Assembly: GCA_964017195.1 (NCBI GenBank)
Contig: OZ024887.1
Location: 7,298,032-7,362,031 of the forward strand
Source of the DNA: Siderastrea radians
Lineage: Eukaryota; Cnidaria; Anthozoa; Scleractinia; Rhizangiidae
Direction of reading: 5' to 3'
Length of the DNA stretch: 64,000 bases
Under the pieces are notes generated by a model, which saw only the letters and a list, made by a program, of their open reading frames with translations, was not told where the DNA came from and searched no databases. Of the stretch, positions 58,329 to 64,000 are shown in pieces (position 1 is the stretch's first letter; each line of letters starts with the position of its first letter). A program made the position numbers and the translations under genes.

Positions 58329-58772
58329 GTGAAAATCGAACCATTAACTGTTTTATCATGTACCTACTTGACTGTTTGTAAAGACAATGGCGCGCACGAG
58401 AAACTAAACACCCAACGACACATCAACTTTAACCAATTCAGATATTTCTAAGCTCACAACCTTTTGCTTACTCGAATGTTTTCAGCAAGGTTGTACAAAA
58501 TCCAGCCTAAAACACTTGTTTCAAAACTTAAAATTAAACTTTCGACTGAATACAATTCCATTCTGGTTCAACCTCCGGCTGTAAAAAGTTCTTTGACGTC
58601 TTTGAATGGCTTAACTTAAAAAAACTTAAAAAAAGAGTCTGCAAAGTTCTTTGCGTGTATAAAAGCCGTATTGTCTTTAAAATAACATAACTTTTATGAC
58701 ATAAAGCCTATTGTCTGTAGGAGTACAGTAACGAAAATAGTGCCAGCTGGGATTAGCAGTGTACTTATGTCA

Positions 58773-59232
58773 TCAAAACTGAAGATGATGATTGCTCTGA
58801 AATAAACTTCGGATTGTCGGATGTAAATTGTTTATATATTCAATAAATTCTCTGAGTTCATCCTCATTCCCTGTCCAGATCATAACAATATCATCAAAGT
58901 AACTCCACCAGAAATAGGGTTTTATTTTGGCTCCTTCCAAGGCTTGGTTTTCAAACCTTCCCACGAAGAGGTTCGCGTATGCCAGGGCCGTCTTGGTTCC
59001 CATAGTCGTCCCATGTTTTTGTACATAGAATTCGTCATTGAATTCAAATGTGTTCATTGTCAGGACCATGCGTATCATGTCACAAAGTCTCTCTGTGGGT
59101 ATCGGTTTCTCTGTGCGTTGGTCTAGGGCGTCTCTGCATGCCTGTATCCCGTCTTTGTGCGGTATGTTGGTGTATAGAGATGCTGCGTCAAGGGTAACAA
59201 GAATAGCACCAGTTGGGATATCTTTGAGTGAA
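58773..59232 (-). pseudogene. Penelope-like RT, catalytic half
   Basis: LKDIPTGAILVTLDAASLYT starts the block with the first catalytic Asp, then FYVQKHGTTMGTKTALAY and WSYFDDIVMIWTGNEDEL with the DD pair at about 58890-58895. The open frame ends NHHLQF at 58773, where homology to the family stops. Confidence 0.75.
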
Positions 59233-59242
59233 TTGAGTTTGG

Positions 59243-59650
59243 TTAAGAAGTGTCTTTAATGTACGATGGAAGTTTGGGAGCTTCAGGGTTCCGGTGGTGG
59301 TCGACAAATTCCGATATTCTCTGAGTTGGGTGATGGTTAGCAGAAACAATTGGGCGTCCAGGGTTTCCCTGCTTGTGGATTTTTGGGTTGCTGTAGAAGC
59401 GTGATGGGCGTGGTTTTTTGATGATGAGATAGTCATGGGTTTTCTCATCGATAAAACCATCGAGTAGTAAACCGTCCACATAGCGTTTTACTTGAATGCA
59501 TACTTTCGGGGTCTTATCTTCGTTTGTTTTTTCATAAAAGTTCGTATTTTCAAGTTGACGGTCGCATTCACGGAAGTACCACCCTCTGTCCATAACAACT
59601 GTTGCTGAGCCTTTGTCCGCTGGTTTAATAATGATGTCTGTGCGGGACAT
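59243..59650 (-). pseudogene. Penelope-like RT, N-terminal half
   Basis: IIIKPADKGSATVVMDRGWY, RQLENTNFYEK, VKRYVDGLLLDGFIDEKTHD and YSNPKIHKQGNPGRPIVSAN, the usual leading blocks of Penelope RT. It ends by frameshift; the catalytic half follows in another frame to 58773. Confidence 0.75.
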
Positions 59651-60670
59651 GAGATTGTGGAGTGCTTCTTTTTCTTGAACAGTAAGGTTTGAGCCAATCT
59701 TGTATGGTGTGATATTTTTTACATCTTCTTCAACAACCTTAACGAAGGCTTCCAGGGCAATTTCTCTGTTATGAGGCGGGGTCCAAGATGACTTGCTACG
59801 GAAACGGGGAGCTTCTTTATGTGATCTAGATGGGTCGTAAAAATATTCTTGTAGACGTAGACGGCGGATGAAATCAGCTAGATCTGCTTGTTATTCCGTG
59901 TGGTTGAGCTTGAGGGGAGTAGGGCAGAATGTTAGACCTCGTGATAAAAGGTCTAGTTCCTGTTTCGTGAGAGTGACTTGGGATAGATTCACCACGGTCG
60001 AATGGTCAAAAGGGGTGACTTGCGTGGCCTTTGATTGTGGCTATTGCCGTGATTGGAAGGGTTGTTATTGTTATTATTGGCGTCACCTACTCGATGGTCA
60101 TTATCAGATGGAAGGTCAGGTGGAAGGTCGGGTACTGGATTATTGTTGTTCGTAGATATACTTTGTTTGTGTCCTAATAATAACTCCTCTTCTGTTGTTG
60201 TTCTGGGGTCGGATGGAATCATGTGGCCATCAAGCTCTATATAAAATTCATTTGCTTCGAATCCATATTCATCTGTCAGAAGTACAGGAAAGGCTGAGAA
60301 GGCTTGCTCACGCAGTTGGTCATTGTGCTGTGGGCTTTCGGTTGTGTCAAGTATCATTACTAGAAATGGGCTGTCTGATGCATTCGACGGAGAGTTAGAG
60401 GACGACTGTGATAGTGGCGAACTGGTGTTAAGCGGGTAATTTAACAGGAATTTGCGTGTTCCAAGCTGTGCAGATTTTGTCTTCTGAATTTGTCGTTTTT
60501 TGGCATTCTTTCAAGGTTTCTCTCTCTTCTGCTTAAAGTGTCATGAAGGTTGGAATACGTGACGCTATCACATTCCCTCTTCAGTTGGATGGTCTTATTT
60601 TCACACTCGACGGTTAAGTCGTGTATAATACAACGACACTCAGATATGAGGAGGTTTAATTATTTGCTTC

Positions 60671-60904
60671 CTAGCTCCTTAAGGTTACGTTGCCAGTATT
60701 TGAACTTCCTATGGCTGGGTTTAACTTCGGAATAAGGCCTTTTGAAAGAGTGTTATTTAATTGCCGATGATATGTTAGACTTTCAAGTTGATGCTTGTGT
60801 CGTAAAAGTCTTTGTTTTGAACGGCAAAGGGAGTTGAACAGTTGGCGTTGGTGGTCATCGAGGGCTGTGACTGGTGATGGACCCGGGTTCGTTTTTACAT
60901 CCAT
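60671..60904 (-). pseudogene. Penelope-like element N-terminal region
   Basis: Begins MDVKTNPGPSPVTALDDHQR at 60904, preceded in frame by hydrophobic LLSFFLLC back to a TAA. DVKTNPGP fits the D(V/I)xxNPGP core of 2A-like sequences. A basic, helical RSKQRLLRHKHQLESL segment follows. The frame is lost after about 60671. Confidence 0.6.
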
Positions 60905-61136
60905 ACAAAGGAGGAAAAAGCTTAGTAAGGGAGGGTTTATAACATCTGATCGATGTTATAGGCTTGAAGTTAGGCTTGATCAAGTTAGACAGCGAGACGG
61001 TTGTCGGTGGCAGTTGTAGTGCATCAACTAACTCATTGTATCTTCGCGTAAGTTAGGTAGACATGAAAAGCAAATTAATCTAGCAATCACAAGTGCATAG
61101 CAAATGCATAATGATGTAGTCTTGGCTTGCGTTGTA

Positions 61137-63528
61137 GAGGCCCTGTTAGGGGGAGTCTGAATAATCCATAATCCTGGGTAGATTTTGGAAATAATCCGTA
61201 TCCCAATTTTGTAAAGAAATATATCCCTAAAATAAAATTTTAAACAATTTCTATACAGTAACCCTAATTACCATTTCGTGTCACATGAATAGACTTACAG
61301 TATGGTACAGTATGTCAGGTATGTCAAGGGTTGCATTTCCATACCCCTGATGAAATGTAGGGGTGGTTACTGAGTCTGTGTTGTTAAAAACAATGACGGG
61401 CCTGCGCGACTTGTGTGCGCTTGTTTTAGCCTTTTAAAATGGCTTTAAAATTTAAGCCAGTGGTTGTAACTGCAGTTTTGATTAGTGTTATTTAAACTTG
61501 ATCCAGTTTTTAGTGTTAAAAGTAATTACGGGCCTGTGCGACTCCTTGCACGTGTTTTAGCCTTTCTAGAGTTTTGCTCTCATAAGCAAAGCTCATTAAG
61601 CAATGGTTGCTGTTTTATAAAATGCCAGCTGTTTATGAGTCTTGGTTTTACGTTCGGCACTGCCAGGTAATATTGCATTCCAAAGGGCTGAGTGAAGATT
61701 TTCTTGTTTTTTTTTTTAAATTTTTGTCAGAGGGCTTGATTTCTGTTTTTAAAAGTAACTTCTGAGAGGGTTGTTTGAATGAAGTTCTCTGGGTATCCTC
61801 TCTCAAGAAGATGTGTTGAAGTTCGTGATGCTCACTTCAAGTAATGTTTATGTTTAGTTCTGAGTAGTCTTAGAGCCTCTTTTGTGATGAAGCCTCTTTT
61901 TACTCCGGATGGATGGCGGGTTGAAAAATGGGTGTACTGAAATGCTTAGCGGGTGTGTACATGTAGCACCGACTCGGTCTTAAATCTTTCGCCTTTGCAT
62001 TCAGTAGTGTCCAAGAACTTAGTTTCTGTTTCGAATACTTCAGCTGCAAACTTGATATTTTGATCGTGTTAGTTAAACTGAACTGTGTAATCTTCTCTGG
62101 CTGTGTCCCAGAGGGGAAGATGTCATCGATGAATCGTTTCCAGACGAGCTGTTTTAAAGCGCTTTGATTTAAGATCTCTGTTTCCACCTTAACCATGAAA
62201 ATATTTGCAAAAGCAAGCATTTTCAGTTGGTGCTCGTGGCAGTTCCATGTATTTGTAGGTCGTTTTCTCCATTAGATGGTCTCCACTAAGATAAGTTTGA
62301 GCGCTCTTTGCAGTAGACATTTGTTGATAGGACATTCATTTTCGTGAAATGCCTTGTATGCATTGCACACTATGTTTGTTCTTCCTCTTGTGGTATATTG
62401 GATTGTGTTTTCTCGAACTTTCGTTTTGTCTAAGAAATTGATGAAGTGAGTCGCATCTTTTGGACATGACTTCTGTTGTTGTGCAGTAGGCTGATGGAGT
62501 TTATAAACGAATGATGATAATTTCTCTGTTTCAACTGGGCCTGGCATCACAGCCTGATATGTACAATAGGTTTCCCAGCTGGCCGTGGGGCTGGTTTGTG
62601 TATCCTTGATAGGGTGTAGAATATTGGAATTATGGGGCAGCTATGGTGTTTGACAAAGCCATGTTTTGGCCATTTCATCTATAAGGTTTCCAAGGTAGAG
62701 TTCGCTAATAAGCCGTTGAACTCTTAGGTTTGTTTCCTCCACCATGATTCACAAGAGGTATGTAGTTTCCCCTGTTATCTAGCTGGGTTTGACCTTTTTT
62801 AATTTTTATCCTCAATGTTAAGAGGTACAGTTCTAGTTCCTTTGTCAGCCTTTTTAAGGGTAATGTTGGTGTCACGCTTCAGGGTTTGCCTTGCCTTGTT
62901 CAGCGGACTTAATATTATCCCTTGGCTTGGAATTTTGACCATGAGACCTCACTGGAGATAAAATGTACGTGTTCCTCTGTTTATAACTTTTAAGACCTTT
63001 TATAGACTTGGTCCAAGTCGACCTTTCATAAGTCCCTCGATCATCGATCGAGTAGTGTCCAAAGCGAGCGAGCGAAGCGATCTTTAATGAGGTCGCGCAG
63101 TGACCAAACGAGCGACGAAGTCGCGAGAGGTCGACTTGTTTCGCCTGAATGGACATATGCTGCCTTGTGAGTGGTGTCAGATATCAGACACGTGCCGTCA
63201 TGCAAAACTCTCACTCTCCTATTGGTCAATTGTCATGACGTCACCGGTGGAATTTTCGCCCGGTCAATTTGGCGCCAAACAGGTATGAAAATCCTTTAAA
63301 ATGGCCCAACCAACCAGGAAAAAGAAATTTTAAAGGACTTTGAGAAAGTCTAGACCTTTTAATACCATTTTATGTAAAGGTGGTCGATTTGATAATGACT
63401 GATAATAATCCATAATTTTAAAATGCAACACAAATAATCCGTAATCTTTAAATTTAGTGGCCAATAATCCGTATTCCTTCTCTAAAAACCACTAATAATC
63501 CATAATCCTAAAACCCTAACAGGGCCTC
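61137..63528. mobile_element. 2.39-kb TIR element with 6-bp TSD, carrying Penelope RT remnants
   Basis: Ends are a perfect 15-bp inverted repeat (GAGGCCCTGTTAGGG), flanked by the direct repeat gttgta (61131-61136, 63529-63534). Sub-ends carry repeats of aataatccgtaatc (61165-61205; 63400-63510). The interior (61900-62560, minus) holds Penelope RT pieces. No DNA transposase is recognised, so it looks non-autonomous; the superfamily is unassigned. Confidence 0.8.
61900..62560 (-). pseudogene. Penelope-like RT remnant inside the TIR element
   Basis: Reading down the minus strand: KLSSFVYKLHQP, DATHFINFLDKTKVRENTIQ, NIVCNAYKAFHENECPINKC (62272-62550), then, after a frameshift near 62250, FANIFMVKVETEIL and KRFIDDIFPSGTQPEKITQF (61900-62220). 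The block order and FIDDI box match Penelope RT. Different subfamily from 58773-60990 (FIDDI instead of YFDDI, low identity). Confidence 0.7.
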
Positions 63529-63534
63529 GTTGTA

Positions 63535-64000
63535 GTTCATCAGCGTAAGTGCAGCGCATCGAAAATCGCCGTGTTGTTGTGAGATCTTGCTAAATTGGTT
63601 AAATGTTCTTGTGAAATATCCTACTATACAAATTGTTTTTCATTCAGCTGATTCAGCGAGCGTTCTTAATTGCCATAGAAACAGATGATTGACATCCACC
63701 AAAACACACAGGGCCGTTGGGAGAAACTCCCTGATGGGCGCATGTTAGAGAAAACCGCTGTAAAGGCTTGTCTTCAAAATCAAAAAACAAAAAAAATATA
63801 TTCTTTTTCATTTTGTTCAATTTAAAGTTTGTTTCCCTGCTGGATTATTAGATTCAACAACATTAACCCAGTGCAGAACTGGCGTTTTTGTTCCCTCTTC
63901 ACACAAACCAGTTTTCAAATGCACGAGTTCGCGTTTTAGCCAGTTTGAACTACCTTATGACAGCTTCTCAGAATCGTTTCTTGTTTTGAAAGCCGTTTTG
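63535..64000. other. Gene-free right end
   Basis: No exon, RNA gene or repeat structure recognised after the TIR element. Confidence 0.4.

Larger units (their letters stand above)
58773..60990 (-). mobile_element. Penelope-like element, 3'-truncated
   Basis: Minus-strand element inserted in the former intron of Ly6 gene C. The order from 60904 downwards is an N-terminal region with a 2A-like motif, a linker rich in Asn/Pro, then reverse transcriptase. RT blocks are KPADKGSATVVMD (about 59625), NPKIHKQGNPGRPIVSAN (about 59370), LDAASLYTNIP (about 59180), HGTTMGTKTALAYANLF (about 59010) and YFDDIVMIW (about 58895). The sequence stops being recognisable at about 58773, before the GIY-YIG endonuclease. 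A frameshift lies near 59250 and others upstream. Confidence 0.8.

Noticed and set aside
60053..60244. Plus-strand Leu/Ser-rich frames
   Set aside because: Antisense shadow of the Asn/Pro-rich linker of the minus-strand Penelope element.
63041..63229. Minus frame containing YVHSGETSRPLA, considered as a GIY-YIG piece
   Set aside because: The resemblance is short and the context is a GC-rich inverted repeat (gcgagcgagcgaagcg); not enough to call.

Overview
This is animal nuclear DNA, most likely from a stony coral or another anthozoan cnidarian (inferred, not proven). The grounds are AT-rich sequence, spliced genes with very short first exons, eukaryotic tRNA genes without encoded CCA, LINE, Penelope and SINE retroelements, and very many short palindromic MITE-like elements that resemble common coral repeats. 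There are no operons, ribosome binding sites or CRISPR arrays.

The only recognisable cellular protein family is a minus-strand cluster of Ly6/uPAR-like genes: small secreted proteins, probably GPI-anchored. Each gene has two coding exons. A 52-nt exon encodes a signal peptide and ends in phase 1. A second exon of about 380 nt begins with the last two bases of an Ala codon after an acceptor AG and carries the Cys-rich domain, a CCxxDLCN-type motif and a hydrophobic tail. Gene A (exon 1 at 36509-36560, exon 2 at 31573-31955) is intact over 144 codons. Gene B (48381-48431 and 45887-46239) has frameshifts and an altered donor. Gene C (exon 2 at 57607-57972) has a stop and frameshifts. Two more first exons with promoters lie at 5190-5241 (its second exon should be left of the window) and 14415-14466 (no second exon found). 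All four first exons have a TATA box about 100-111 bp upstream of the ATG.

The window contains a large direct duplication. Copy 1 covers 1-7855 plus 22425-31955; copy 2 covers 46809-57972. Copy 2 lacks about 14.6 kb (7856-22424), and the copies differ by clean insertions that expose exact transposon boundaries: a 3.9 kb CR1/L2-like LINE (217-4127), a 679-bp TIR element just upstream of a Ly6 promoter (5381-6059), a TA-flanked 282-bp MITE (23153-23434) and a degraded 2 kb element (23453-25512) in copy 1; a TTAA-flanked element (54423-55789) and an 8-bp-TSD element (56174-56594) in copy 2.

Layout: 1-7.9 kb Ly6 intron, exon 1 and promoter with LINE and TIR insertions; 7.9-22.4 kb gene-poor repeats, an orphan Ly6 exon 1 and one unidentified ORF; 22.4-31.5 kb duplicated intergenic DNA with transposons and LINE fragments; 31.5-36.7 kb Ly6 gene A; 36.7-44.8 kb MITEs, a 107-bp-arm hairpin, a SINE and a tRNA-Gly cluster with a long TTTC/TTCG microsatellite; 44.8-48.5 kb Ly6 gene B; 48.5-57.6 kb second duplicate copy with a 247-bp tandem repeat carrying tRNA-Thr-like genes; 57.6-64 kb Ly6 gene C remnant, a Penelope-like element and a TIR element with perfect 15-bp TIRs that contains Penelope RT fragments.
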